A stretch of 42,094 bases of DNA from the NCBI GenBank assembly GCA_937858995.1, contig CALLZC010000127.1, positions 1 to 42,094 on the forward strand, read 5' to 3'. This document shows positions 1-7,933 of this stretch, piece after piece. The stretch comes from an uncultured Nostocoides sp. Its GTDB lineage: Bacteria; Actinomycetota; Actinomycetes; Actinomycetales; Dermatophilaceae. The notes under the pieces are model-generated. The model was not told the DNA's origin. It made no database searches and saw nothing but the letters and a program-made list of their open reading frames with translations. Every line of letters starts with the position of its first letter. The stretch's first letter is position 1. A program made the position numbers and the translations under genes.

Positions 1-653
1 CCTCCGAGGCGTCCACCGCCGCGAATGTCGCCCAGCTGACCTTCGCCGAGCAGGAGGGCTCCTACCTCGTCGGCGCGGCCGCCGCCCTGATGAGCAAGAC
101 CGATCACATCGGCTTCGTCGGTGGCGTCCAGACCCCGCTGATCGTCAAGTTCGAGGCGGGCTTCGAGGCCGGCGCCAAGGCGGTCAACCCGGACATCAAG
201 ATCGACTCGACCTACCTCACCCAGCCGCCGGACTTCAGCGGCTTCGGTGACCCGGCCAAGGGCAAGACCGCGGCCGACGGCATGTTCCAGGGCGGCGCCG
301 ACGTGGTCTACCACGCAGCCGGCGGCTCGGGTGGCGGTGTCTTCACCGCGGCCAAGGACGCCAAGGGCATGGCCATCGGTGTCGACTCCGACCAGGCCCT
401 GACCGCCGAGGCCGGGGTGCGCGATGTCATCATCACCTCGATGCTCAAGAAGGTCGACGTGGCCGTCTACGACTACATCGCCAAGGCAGTCAAGGGCGAG
501 AACGCCGCCGGAAATGTCATCTATGACCTCAAGGTCGACGGTGTGGGCTACTCCACCAGCGGAGACAAGCTGAGCGCCGACGTGATCGCCAAGCTCGAGG
601 AGCTCAAGGCCAAGATCGTCTCTGGCGAGATCAAGGTCCCGGACACCAAGTAG
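1..653 (+). CDS. BMP family nucleoside-binding lipoprotein, 3' part
   Basis: The gene enters from the left edge; the reading frame is open from base 3 and ends at TAG 651-653, leaving about 216 residues of a protein normally near 350. It is the C-terminal two thirds of a basic membrane protein (BMP/PnrA-like) substrate-binding lipoprotein. Family marks are the FAEQEGSYLVGAAAA segment just inside the window, the IGFVGG strand, the GGSGGGVFTAAKD segment, and GVDSDQ, the loop whose Asp contacts the ribose hydroxyls in PnrA. The signal peptide and lipobox lie outside the window. The next genes are a double-ATPase and two permeases in the usual order of such importers, followed by nucleoside-degrading enzymes. 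It should therefore capture nucleosides at the outer face of the membrane. The exact ligand cannot be read from the sequence. Confidence 0.9.
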   Translation, partial: SEASTAANVAQLTFAEQEGSYLVGAAAALMSKTDHIGFVGGVQTPLIVKFEAGFEAGAKAVNPDIKIDSTYLTQPPDFSGFGDPAKGKTAADGMFQGGADVVYHAAGGSGGGVFTAAKDAKGMAIGVDSDQALTAEAGVRDVIITSMLKKVDVAVYDYIAKAVKGENAAGNVIYDLKVDGVGYSTSGDKLSADVIAKLEELKAKIVSGEIKVPDTK

Positions 654-704
654 TCCGCAGCCCGTTTGCGATGAGCTAGTCACGACGTCACCGTCGCGGC
701 TACT

Positions 705-750
705 AGGCCGGGGCCCGGGAGCGCTGTAGCGTTCACCCGGGTCCCGGCCT
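705..750 (+). terminator. GC-rich hairpin between binding protein and ABC ATPase
   Basis: An imperfect inverted repeat (arms starting AGGCCGGGGCCCGGG and ending CCCGGGTCCCGGCCT, with a few G-T pairs) lies about 50 bases after the binding-protein stop. There is no U-run. In ABC importers a hairpin here often stabilises the binding-protein mRNA or partly terminates, so the binding protein is made in excess. That role is inference. Confidence 0.45.
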
Positions 751-793
751 CGCCTTCGTCGGCGGGCCGGTTTCCAGCGCTCGGCATCAGGAC

Positions 794-800
794 AAGGAGG
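794..800 (+). promoter_or_regulatory. Strong Shine-Dalgarno site that decides the ATPase start
   Basis: AAGGAGG is a full match to the anti-SD core. It sits six bases before an ATC codon at 807 that is in frame with the ATPase, while the first standard start (TTG at 846) has no SD. This argues that translation begins at 807. Confidence 0.6.
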
Positions 801-806
801 TCCGCC

Positions 807-2399
807 ATCACCACCACTGCAACCCCTCAGACCGGCAGCGACACATTGGCTGTCGAGGTCGAAGGAATCACCAAACGTTTCCCGGGTGTCGTCGCCAACA
901 AGGACATCACCTTCAAGGTGCGCCGCGGCACGGTTCATGCCCTCTGCGGCGAGAACGGCGCCGGCAAGTCGACCCTGATGAAGATCCTCTATGGCGTGCA
1001 ACGCCAGGACGAGGGCACGATCAAGGTGAACGGGCAGGAGGTGAGTTTGCACTCGCCGTCCGATGCGATCAAGACGGGCATCGGGATGGTCTTCCAGCAC
1101 TTCATGCTGGCGGACAATCTCACCGTCTTGGAGAACATCGTTCTCGGCGCCGAAAAGCTGCACGGCATCGGGGGTGAGGCGCGGGCGGAGATCCAGCGGA
1201 TCTCGGCCGAGTTCGGCGTCGACGTCAATCCCGATGCCCTGGTTGCGGACCTGGGGGTGGGTGATCGGCAGCGCGTGGAGATCCTCAAGGTGCTCTATCG
1301 GGGCGCCAAGATCCTGATCCTCGACGAGCCGACCGCGGTCTTGGTGCCCCAGGAGGTCGATGAGCTTTTCGACAATCTGCGCGAGCTCAAGGCCGAGGGG
1401 CTGACGGTCATCTTCATTTCGCACAAGCTCGATGAAGTCCTCTCGGTGGCTGACGACATCACCGTTATCCGCCGGGGAACGACGGTCGCCACGGTCGATC
1501 CCAAAACCGTCAATGCCCGGGAACTCGCCGAGTTGATGGTCGGCTCGGAGCTGCCGACGCCAGAGACGGCCGAGTCCACGGTCACCGACAAGGTGGTGCT
1601 CAGCATGAAGGGCATCATCCTGGCGGGCACCGAGGGCCGCGACCTGCTGCAAAACATCGACCTCGATATCCATGCCGGCGAGATCGTCGGGATTGCCGGC
1701 GTCGAGGGCAATGGCCAGGCCGAATTGGTCGAGGTCATCATGGGGATGCGCGAGCCCAGTGCCGGCACGGTGCACCTGGAAGGCACCGACATCTCCGACT
1801 GGGAGGTCCGCGAGATTCGCGAGGCCGGCGTGGGCTATATCCCCGAGGACCGGCACCGCCATGGGCTGCTGCTGGATGCCCCGTTGTGGGAGAACCGAAT
1901 CCTCGGTCACCAGACCGAATCCCCGAACGTCAAGGGCCAGCTCATCGACGCCAAGGCCGCCAAGGCCGACACCGAGCGGATCGTCGCCGAGTATGACGTG
2001 CGCACCCCATCCATCCATGTCACCGCGGCCTCCCTTTCGGGCGGCAATCAGCAGAAGCTGATCGTCGGGCGCGAGATGAGCCACAACCCCAAGGTGCTCA
2101 TCGCCTCCCACCCGACCCGCGGCGTGGACGTCGGCGCCCAGTCCTCCATCTGGGACCTGATGCGTCAGGCGCGGCACGAAGGTCTCGGGGTCCTGCTCAT
2201 CAGCGCGGACCTGGAGGAGCTCATCGGGCTGTCCGACACCATCCGCGTCATCTTGCGCGGCAAACTGACCGGTACCTTCGATCCGGACACCGTGACCAGT
2301 CAGGACCTTGGCGCAGCCATGACCGGCGCCGACGGTTCGCACGACGAGCCGCACGCCGCAGCCACCGAGTCCTCCGAGCCCCACCAGGATGCCCGATGA
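807..2399 (+). CDS. ABC nucleoside/sugar importer, double ATP-binding subunit
   Basis: This is a two-domain ATPase of the RbsA/YufO type, about 530 residues from an ATC start at 807 or 517 from TTG at 846. The first domain has Walker A GENGAGKST, a degenerate signature LGVGDRQRVEI and Walker B ILILDEPTAVL. The second domain has the usual altered Walker A (GVEGNGQAELVE), a good LSGGNQQKL signature, and a Walker B ending in PTRGVDVGA with Ser-His where the catalytic acid would be, as in relatives where one site is impaired. It powers the importer formed with the two downstream permeases. The ATC start is proposed because of the ideal SD at 794-800; ATC is rare, so a sequencing change from ATG is an alternative. 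Its stop overlaps the next ATG (ATGA). Confidence 0.93.
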   Translation: MTTTATPQTGSDTLAVEVEGITKRFPGVVANKDITFKVRRGTVHALCGENGAGKSTLMKILYGVQRQDEGTIKVNGQEVSLHSPSDAIKTGIGMVFQHFMLADNLTVLENIVLGAEKLHGIGGEARAEIQRISAEFGVDVNPDALVADLGVGDRQRVEILKVLYRGAKILILDEPTAVLVPQEVDELFDNLRELKAEGLTVIFISHKLDEVLSVADDITVIRRGTTVATVDPKTVNARELAELMVGSELPTPETAESTVTDKVVLSMKGIILAGTEGRDLLQNIDLDIHAGEIVGIAGVEGNGQAELVEVIMGMREPSAGTVHLEGTDISDWEVREIREAGVGYIPEDRHRHGLLLDAPLWENRILGHQTESPNVKGQLIDAKAAKADTERIVAEYDVRTPSIHVTAASLSGGNQQKLIVGREMSHNPKVLIASHPTRGVDVGAQSSIWDLMRQARHEGLGVLLISADLEELIGLSDTIRVILRGKLTGTFDPDTVTSQDLGAAMTGADGSHDEPHAAATESSEPHQDAR

Positions 2400-3511
2400 C
2401 CAACGCCAATGCGCGCCGCTTGATGCTGACCGTCGCCGCCCCCATCCTGGCGCTGGGGGTGGCCTTCATCCTGACGTCTCTGGTGCTGCTTGCCCTGGGT
2501 GACCCGGTGAAGGACGTCTGGATAACGATGCTCAGCAGCCCCAAGCCGCGGCAGATCACCAATATCGTCAATGGCGCGATCGTGCTGTATCTCTCCGCCA
2601 TCGCGGTGGCCGTGGGGTTCAAGATGAACCTCTTCAACATCGGCGTCGACGGGCAGTATCGCGTCGGGTCGTTCGCAGCGGCACTGTTCGCCGGCCAGGC
2701 CTGGCTTCCGGGCTACCTCAACATCATCGTCGCCATCATCGTCTCGATGGTGGCCGGCGGGCTGTGGGCGAGCATCGCGGCATACCTAAAGGTCCGGCGC
2801 GGGGTCTCGGAGGTCATCTCCACGATCATGCTCAATGCGATCGCGACCGGCGTGGTGTCCTGGCTGCTGCTCAAGGTGGCCGTCCGGGTTCCGGGCTCCA
2901 ACGCCATCGGGACCAAGGAGATCCCCGAGTCCTCGCAGCTCGCCGGCTGGCAGCTCATCCCCGGGGCAACCAACCGGGTCTACAGCCTGCTCATCCTGGC
3001 GATTCTGGTCGGCTTCCTGTACTGGTTCATCCTGGGCAAGACCCGCTTCGGATTCGACCTGCGGGCCACCGGAAGTTCCGAGACCGCGGCAGTCGCCAGC
3101 GGGGTCAAGGTCAAGCGCATGGTGATGACCTCCATGATCGCCTCGGGTGCTCTCGCGGGTCTGATCGGCATGCCGCTGCTCTTCGGTCAGGACCACTCCT
3201 ACGGCACGACCTTCCAGGCTGGCCTGGGCTTTGCCGGAATCGGCATTGCCTTGCTGGGGCGCAACAACCCGATCGGGATCGCCTTCGCCGCTCTGCTGTG
3301 GAGCTATCTCGACACCCAGGCCAATGGCCTGCAGATCCGGGCCGGCGTGGCACCGGAGCTCGTCTACATCATCCAGGGCATCATCTTGTTCGCCGTCGTC
3401 ATTGCCTATGAAGGCACCCGGCGTCTCGATATCCGCCTCGAACAGCAAAAGGTCGCCCGGGAGCTGGCCGCCCAGCGAGCCGCCCGCGCCACGGAAGGAG
3501 CGGCAGCGTGA
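2396..3511 (+). CDS. ABC nucleoside importer permease 1
   Basis: A 371-residue integral membrane protein of the branched-chain/ribose-type permease family (BPD_transp_2; YufP-like). It has many hydrophobic segments and conserved pieces such as KMNLFNIGVDGQYRVG, the loop region EVISTIMLN, and GLGFAGIGIALLGRNNP, typical of nucleoside-type importers. The ATG overlaps the ATPase stop by four bases, so translation is probably coupled. The last 35 residues are hydrophilic and charged, a cytoplasmic tail. With the second permease it forms the membrane channel for the nucleoside delivered by the BMP lipoprotein. Confidence 0.93.
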   Translation: MTNANARRLMLTVAAPILALGVAFILTSLVLLALGDPVKDVWITMLSSPKPRQITNIVNGAIVLYLSAIAVAVGFKMNLFNIGVDGQYRVGSFAAALFAGQAWLPGYLNIIVAIIVSMVAGGLWASIAAYLKVRRGVSEVISTIMLNAIATGVVSWLLLKVAVRVPGSNAIGTKEIPESSQLAGWQLIPGATNRVYSLLILAILVGFLYWFILGKTRFGFDLRATGSSETAAVASGVKVKRMVMTSMIASGALAGLIGMPLLFGQDHSYGTTFQAGLGFAGIGIALLGRNNPIGIAFAALLWSYLDTQANGLQIRAGVAPELVYIIQGIILFAVVIAYEGTRRLDIRLEQQKVARELAAQRAARATEGAAA

Positions 3512-4773
3512 GCACCGTAACGCCAACTCGCACCCCGGACGCCACCTCGACGAGCCGGCCGTCCCTCATGGCGACCCGGTGGGGTCGCTGGGGGATGATG
3601 GTCGTCGGCGGCATCCTGGTCCTGTCGCTGCTGCGTGTCGTCACCGGCGCCAACGACCTCGACTCCTCGGGCGCCATCGCCGCGGCCTTCGGTCTGGCCG
3701 TCCCCATCGCCCTGGCCGGCCTCGGCGGGCTGTGGTCGGAGCGGGCCGGTGTGGTCAACATCGGTCTCGAGGGAATGATGATTCTCGGTACCTGGTCGTC
3801 GGCGTTCTGCGCCTACTACGGGGGCCCGTGGGTGGGCATCCTCGGTGGCGCACTCGGCGGCCTCGTCGGCGGTCTCATCCATGCGATCGCCACCGTCTAT
3901 TTCGGCGTCGACCACATCGTCTCCGGTGTCGCGCTGAACATCATCGGGTTGGGTGTCGCGAAGTACCTTGCCTCCCGGTTCTTCTCGGGCCTGCCCGGCG
4001 GGGGACCGACCCAGTCCCCGCCCTTGGAGCAACCACCGACGCTCTCGCTACCACTCATCGGCGATCCACTCCTGAGTCTGGAGCGCCAGCACATCTTCTT
4101 CGTCTCCGATGTCGCAGCCATCGTGCGCGGGCTGACGACCAATGTGTCGGTGCTGACCCTGATCGCTCTCGGGTTGTTCGTGGCCACCTGGTGGATTTTG
4201 TGGAAGACCGCCTTCGGGCTGCGCCTGCGGTCCGTCGGTGAGTCTCCGGAGGCCGCTGAGTCGCTCGGTGTCAACGTCTACAAGTACAAGTTCATCGGCG
4301 TACTCGCCTCCGGGGCTCTGGCTGGTCTCGGTGGTGCCTTCCTCACCCTGGTGGCTTCCAACCTGTTCCGCGACGGGCAGACCGGTGGTCGCGGGTATAT
4401 CGGTCTCGCGGCCATGATCTTCGGCAACTGGCGACCCGGCGGACTCTTGGCCGGGTCGGCGCTGTTCGGCTACACCGACGCGATCCGGTTGCGCTCGGGC
4501 GGCGAGAGCGTGCACGCTGTGCTCCTGCTGGTTACGGCGCTGCTCCTGCTGATCGGCATCTGGCAGTTGCGCAAGGGTCGCACCAAGCAGGGCGCCGCTG
4601 CCCTGGTGGTCTCCGCCCTGGTGGCCTGGTGGTACTTCGCCACCGACTCCGTCCCGGGCGAACTGGCCGGAACGCTGCCCTATGTCACCACCTTGCTGGT
4701 TCTCGCTTTCGCCTCGCAGCGCTTGCGGATGCCGGCCGCGGACGGGCAGATCTATCGCAAGGGTGGGCATTAA
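3508..4773 (+). CDS. ABC nucleoside importer permease 2
   Basis: A 421-residue partner permease (YufQ-like). It starts at GTG 3508 within a GTGA overlap with permease 1 and is preceded by an AAGGAG SD at 3495-3500. The conserved core contains LGGLWSERAGVVNIGLEGMM, DHIVSGVALNIIGLG and GRGYIGLAAMIFGNWRPGG, all characteristic of this permease half. The C-terminus carries extra hydrophobic segments (about residues 340-405) beyond the core permease domain. Those extra helices are common in actinobacterial members but have no assigned role. Cytidine deaminase starts three bases after the stop. Confidence 0.93.
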   Translation: MSTVTPTRTPDATSTSRPSLMATRWGRWGMMVVGGILVLSLLRVVTGANDLDSSGAIAAAFGLAVPIALAGLGGLWSERAGVVNIGLEGMMILGTWSSAFCAYYGGPWVGILGGALGGLVGGLIHAIATVYFGVDHIVSGVALNIIGLGVAKYLASRFFSGLPGGGPTQSPPLEQPPTLSLPLIGDPLLSLERQHIFFVSDVAAIVRGLTTNVSVLTLIALGLFVATWWILWKTAFGLRLRSVGESPEAAESLGVNVYKYKFIGVLASGALAGLGGAFLTLVASNLFRDGQTGGRGYIGLAAMIFGNWRPGGLLAGSALFGYTDAIRLRSGGESVHAVLLLVTALLLLIGIWQLRKGRTKQGAAALVVSALVAWWYFATDSVPGELAGTLPYVTTLLVLAFASQRLRMPAADGQIYRKGGH

Positions 4774-4776
4774 CGC

Positions 4777-5187
4777 ATGACCTTCACGCAGGTCGACTGG
4801 GAGGCGCTGCGGCTCGAAGCCGTCGGCGCCTCCCGGCGCGCGTACTGCCCATACTCCACCTTCCCGGTGGGGGTCGCTGGCCTGACCGCTGACGGGCGCA
4901 CCCTGACCGGGTGCAATGTCGAGAATGCGGCCTACGGGGTCGCCCTGTGCGCCGAATGTGGGCTGGTCTCGGCGCTGCACAACAGCGGGGGCGGGCGTTT
5001 TGTCGCGATCTATTGCGTGGGCGGCGATGGGCAGGCCCTGATGCCCTGTGGGCGCTGTCGGCAACTGCTGTGGGAGAACGGTGGCCCCGACTGCCTGATC
5101 ATGACCCCGCTCGGGGTGCTGACCTTGGCGCAGATCCTCCCGCAGGCCTTCGGCCCGGAGGACCTGGCCACCCGCTCCGGCCACTGA
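4777..5187 (+). CDS. cdd: Cytidine deaminase
   Basis: A 136-residue homotetrameric-type cytidine deaminase, converting (deoxy)cytidine to (deoxy)uridine in the cytosol. The zinc site is complete: Cys58 and catalytic Glu60 in ALCAECGLVSA, and Cys91 and Cys94 in PCGRCRQLL. The substrate-binding GCNVENAAYG motif (residues 45-54) is also present, and length is normal for the short class. It begins three bases after the second permease gene, so it is almost certainly in the importer transcript. It supplies uridine/deoxyuridine to the pyrimidine nucleoside phosphorylase encoded next. Confidence 0.97.
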   Translation: MTFTQVDWEALRLEAVGASRRAYCPYSTFPVGVAGLTADGRTLTGCNVENAAYGVALCAECGLVSALHNSGGGRFVAIYCVGGDGQALMPCGRCRQLLWENGGPDCLIMTPLGVLTLAQILPQAFGPEDLATRSGH

Positions 5188-5213
5188 CCCTCTGGATTCG
5201 CTGACCCCCGGAC

Positions 5214-5290
5214 CTAACCTCTGCTAGCAGACCCTGCGCTCAGGACCACATGATGCATCCTGTGGTTCTGAATGCAACCTCTGCTAAGTC
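5214..5290. repeat. Interspersed palindromic element, decayed copy A
   Basis: About 77 bases closely match the element at 32131-32214, in the same order: a CTAACCTCTGCTA head, CTGCGCTCAG, the CCACATGATGCA...CCTGTGG stem and an AACCTCTGCTAA tail. The right-hand inverted end (CAGAGGTTAG) is missing here and the right half is tandemly repeated instead. It lies between cdd and deoA in non-coding DNA. Confidence 0.8.
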
Positions 5291-5407
5291 AGTCGGGATG
5301 GGTGATGCATCCTGCGGTTGCTGAATGCAACCTCTGCTAAGTCGGTCGGGATGGGTGATGCATCCTGTGGTTCTGAGTGCAACCTCTGCTAACTCGGTCG
5401 GGACGGG
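5251..5407. repeat. Three tandem copies of a 52-53 bp unit
   Basis: Units at 5251-5302, 5303-5355 and 5356-5407 each run TGATGCATCCTG(T/C)GGTT..., then ...TGCAACCTCTGCTAA, then (G/A)GTCGGGA(T/C)GGG. Unit 2 has one extra base. Each unit holds the palindrome GATGCATC. The array ends just before the proposed deoA -35 box. There are no spacers, so it is not CRISPR. Confidence 0.9.
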
Positions 5408-5413
5408 TCGGTC

Positions 5414-5448
5414 GTGACCTTTGGGTGCGGTCCTGGCATGATGCGCCC
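5414..5448 (+). promoter_or_regulatory. deoA promoter, leaderless
   Basis: GTGACC (5414-5419, -35-like) is followed 17 bases later by CATGAT (5437-5442, -10-like). The deoA ATG begins six bases further on, where transcription would start, and there is no SD. Confidence 0.6.
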
Positions 5449-6738
5449 ATGAGTGAAGCCTTCGATGCCGTCGACGTCATCATCGCCAAGCGGGACAAGC
5501 GTGAGCTGACCGATGCGCAGATCCGCTGGGTCATCGACGCCTATACCCGTGGGGCAGTCGCCGAGGAGCAGATGTCGTCGCTGGCGATGGCCGTGTTGCT
5601 CAACGGCATGACCCGCCGCGAGATCGCCACCTGGACCGACGCGATGATCAAGAGCGGGGAGCGCATGGACTTCTCCTCCTTGCGCAATCCGACCGCGGAC
5701 AAGCACTCCACGGGTGGCGTCGGCGACAAGATCACCCTGCCCTTGGCTCCCTTGGTCGCGGTCTTCGATGTCGCCGTTCCGCAACTGTCCGGCCGCGGGC
5801 TGGGCCACACGGGCGGGACTCTCGACAAGCTCGAGTCGATCCCCGGCTGGCGTGCGGCTCTGTCCAACGAGGAGATGCTCGCGCAACTCGACGACGTGGG
5901 GGCCGTGATCTGCGCGGCCGGCTCCGGCCTCGCCCCGGCCGACAAGAAGCTGTATGCGCTGCGCGATGTCACCGGCACCGTGGAGGCCATCCCGCTGATC
6001 GCCTCCTCGATCATGTCGAAGAAGATCGCGGAAGGCACGGGCGCGCTGGTGCTCGATGTGAAGGTCGGCTCGGGTGCGTTCATGAAGAATGTCGCCGACG
6101 CCCGCGAACTGGCCCGCACCATGGTCGACCTCGGCACTGACGCCGGCGTCAAGACCGTCGCGGTGCTGACCGATATGTCCACCCCGCTGGGTCTGACCGC
6201 AGGCAACGCCATGGAGGTGCAGGAGTCCATCGACGTGCTGGCCGGTGGCGGTCCGGCGGATGTCGTGGAGCTGACCGTGCGCCTGGCGCAGGAAATGCTC
6301 GAGGCCGCCGGGCGCGGCGGCCAGGATGTGGCCGCAGCGCTCCAGGACGGGCGCGCCATGGACGCCTGGCGCCGGATGATCCGAGCCCAGGGCGGCGATC
6401 CGGACGCGCCGCTGCCCGTGGCTGCCCACACGCAGGACATCCTGGCCCCCTCTGACGGTGTGCTCACCGCCCTCGATGCGTATGCCGTGGGCATCGCGGC
6501 CTGGCGACTAGGCGCCGGTCGCGCGCGCAAGGAGGACCCCGTGCAGGCGGGTGCGGGGGTTGTGATGCATGCCAAGCCGGGCGCGGTCGTGCGCGCGGGG
6601 GACAAGCTGCTCACCCTGCATACCGACACCCCGGACCGCTTCGCCCGGGCCAGTGAGGCGCTGGAGGGCGCCTACACGATCAGCCCGGCGGGCACCGAGG
6701 TCGACCTGCCCGCGTTGATCATCGACCGCGTCGACTGA
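5449..6738 (+). CDS. deoA: Thymidine (pyrimidine-nucleoside) phosphorylase
   Basis: A 429-residue pyrimidine-nucleoside phosphorylase that splits thymidine or deoxyuridine (perhaps uridine) with phosphate into base and (deoxy)ribose-1-phosphate. The phosphate-binding [10 protein letters not shown] loop (about residues 84-93), the family signature [19 protein letters not shown] and the C-terminal domain of the NP-II fold are intact, and length is normal. The frame is open upstream into the 52-bp repeats, but ATG 5449 is preferred: it starts [11 protein letters not shown], where homologues begin, and has a -10 box six bases upstream. It probably has its own promoter in addition to any read-through from cdd. 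Confidence 0.97.
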   Translation: MSEAFDAVDVIIAKRDKRELTDAQIRWVIDAYTRGAVAEEQMSSLAMAVLLNGMTRREIATWTDAMIKSGERMDFSSLRNPTADKHSTGGVGDKITLPLAPLVAVFDVAVPQLSGRGLGHTGGTLDKLESIPGWRAALSNEEMLAQLDDVGAVICAAGSGLAPADKKLYALRDVTGTVEAIPLIASSIMSKKIAEGTGALVLDVKVGSGAFMKNVADARELARTMVDLGTDAGVKTVAVLTDMSTPLGLTAGNAMEVQESIDVLAGGGPADVVELTVRLAQEMLEAAGRGGQDVAAALQDGRAMDAWRRMIRAQGGDPDAPLPVAAHTQDILAPSDGVLTALDAYAVGIAAWRLGAGRARKEDPVQAGAGVVMHAKPGAVVRAGDKLLTLHTDTPDRFARASEALEGAYTISPAGTEVDLPALIIDRVD

Positions 6739-6775
6739 AGCAGGTGGGCGACGACCGCGGCCCGGCCGCACCGCA

Positions 6776-6781
6776 TACGCT
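6776..6781 (+). promoter_or_regulatory. -10 box of add, leaderless
   Basis: TACGCT lies seven bases before the GTG start of adenosine deaminase. No SD is present, so initiation at the 5' end of the message is likely. Confidence 0.5.
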
Positions 6782-6788
6782 GTGCGGT

Positions 6789-7889
6789 GTGACTGACACC
6801 GCCGTGAGCCCGGAAATCGCCGCCGCCCCCAAGGCACTCCTGCATGATCATCTCGACGGGGGGCTGCGCCCGCAGACCATCATCGAGATCAGCGACGAGA
6901 TCGGGTATGCCGGGCTGCCGACCACCGACGCCGCCGCCCTGGATCGGTGGTTCCGCGAGAGCGCTGACTCGGGCTCGCTCGTGCGCTATCTGGAGACCTT
7001 CGAGCACACGGTTGCGGTCATGCAAACCGAATCCGGGCTGTATCGGGTGGCCAAGGAATGCGCGCTCGACCTGGCCGCCGACGGCATTGTCTACGCCGAA
7101 TCGCGATACGCCCCGGAGCAGCACGTTGCAGGTGGGCTGAGCATGCCGGCGGTCGTGGAGGCCGTCAACGCCGGTTTCCGGGACGGCGAGGCTGAGGCGG
7201 CGGCTGCCGGGCGCCCCATCCAGGTGCGCGCGCTCCTGACGGCCATGCGGCATGCCGCCCGCTCGCGCGAGATTGCCGAATTGGCCATCCAGTACCGCGA
7301 CGCGGGTGTCGTCGGCTTCGACATTGCGGGTGCCGAGGCGGGCTACCCGCCCACCCGACACCTGGACGCCTTCGAATACCTGCAGCGCGAGAACGCCCAC
7401 TTCACCATTCACGCGGGCGAGGCCTTCGGGCTGCCGAGCATCTGGGAGGCGATCCAGTACTGCGGCGCCGATCGCCTGGGCCACGGCGTCATGATCCTCG
7501 ACGATATCGACACCTCGGGCCCGGTTCCGCGGCTCGGGCGACTGGCGGCCTATGTGCGAGACGCCCGCATCCCGCTGGAGATGTGCCCGAGCAGCAACCT
7601 GCAGACGGGGGCGGCCGCGTCCTACGCGGAGCACCCCATCACCTTGCTGAAGGACCTGCGCTTCCGGGTGACGGTCAACACCGACAACCGCCTCATGAGT
7701 GGCACCACCCTCGGCATGGAGTTCCAGCACCTCGTCGATGAAGCGGGCTGGTCGCTGGCGGACATCCGCTGGGCCACCATCAACGCGATGAAGTCGGCGT
7801 TCATCCCCTTCGATGAGCGGCTCGCCATCATCGACACGATCGTCAAGCCGGGGTATGCCGCCCTCGGCGTCCCCGCGTATGCGGTCTAG
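6789..7889 (+). CDS. add: Adenosine deaminase
   Basis: A 366-residue zinc metallohydrolase that converts (deoxy)adenosine to (deoxy)inosine, feeding the purine nucleoside phosphorylase encoded at 15171-16010. Visible motifs are the zinc ligands in LHDHLDGG (residues 18-25), [10 protein letters not shown] with the third His and catalytic Glu, [16 protein letters not shown], and [11 protein letters not shown] carrying the metal-binding Asp. The NTDN form in place of NTDDP is common in actinobacterial enzymes. GTG 6789 is chosen over an earlier in-frame GTG (6744) because a -10-like box sits seven bases before it and the protein then begins just ahead of the first strand. Convergent with the next gene. 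Confidence 0.96.
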   Translation: MTDTAVSPEIAAAPKALLHDHLDGGLRPQTIIEISDEIGYAGLPTTDAAALDRWFRESADSGSLVRYLETFEHTVAVMQTESGLYRVAKECALDLAADGIVYAESRYAPEQHVAGGLSMPAVVEAVNAGFRDGEAEAAAAGRPIQVRALLTAMRHAARSREIAELAIQYRDAGVVGFDIAGAEAGYPPTRHLDAFEYLQRENAHFTIHAGEAFGLPSIWEAIQYCGADRLGHGVMILDDIDTSGPVPRLGRLAAYVRDARIPLEMCPSSNLQTGAAASYAEHPITLLKDLRFRVTVNTDNRLMSGTTLGMEFQHLVDEAGWSLADIRWATINAMKSAFIPFDERLAIIDTIVKPGYAALGVPAYAV

Positions 7890-7921
7890 TCGGCACCTGC
7901 GTCCGACGGCGGCCTAGTCGG
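7889..7921. terminator. Possible short hairpins between convergent genes
   Basis: CCGAC at 7903-7907 can pair with GTCGG on either side (7889-7893 or 7917-7921); the octamer CTAGTCGG is directly repeated at 7886 and 7914. It lies between convergent add and the membrane-protein gene. Stems are only five base pairs, so this is weak. Confidence 0.3.
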
Positions 7922-7933
7922 CTCGAAGGCGCC

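Noticed and set aside
654-806. A further gene between the binding protein and the ATPase
   Set aside because: No frame with a start, SD and protein-like composition; the stretch holds only the hairpin and the SD.
5251-5407. CRISPR array
   Set aside because: The three 52-53 bp units abut with no unique spacers and there are no cas genes.
5377-5448. N-terminal extension of thymidine phosphorylase
   Set aside because: It would translate the 52-bp repeat and the promoter; homologues start at [11 protein letters not shown].
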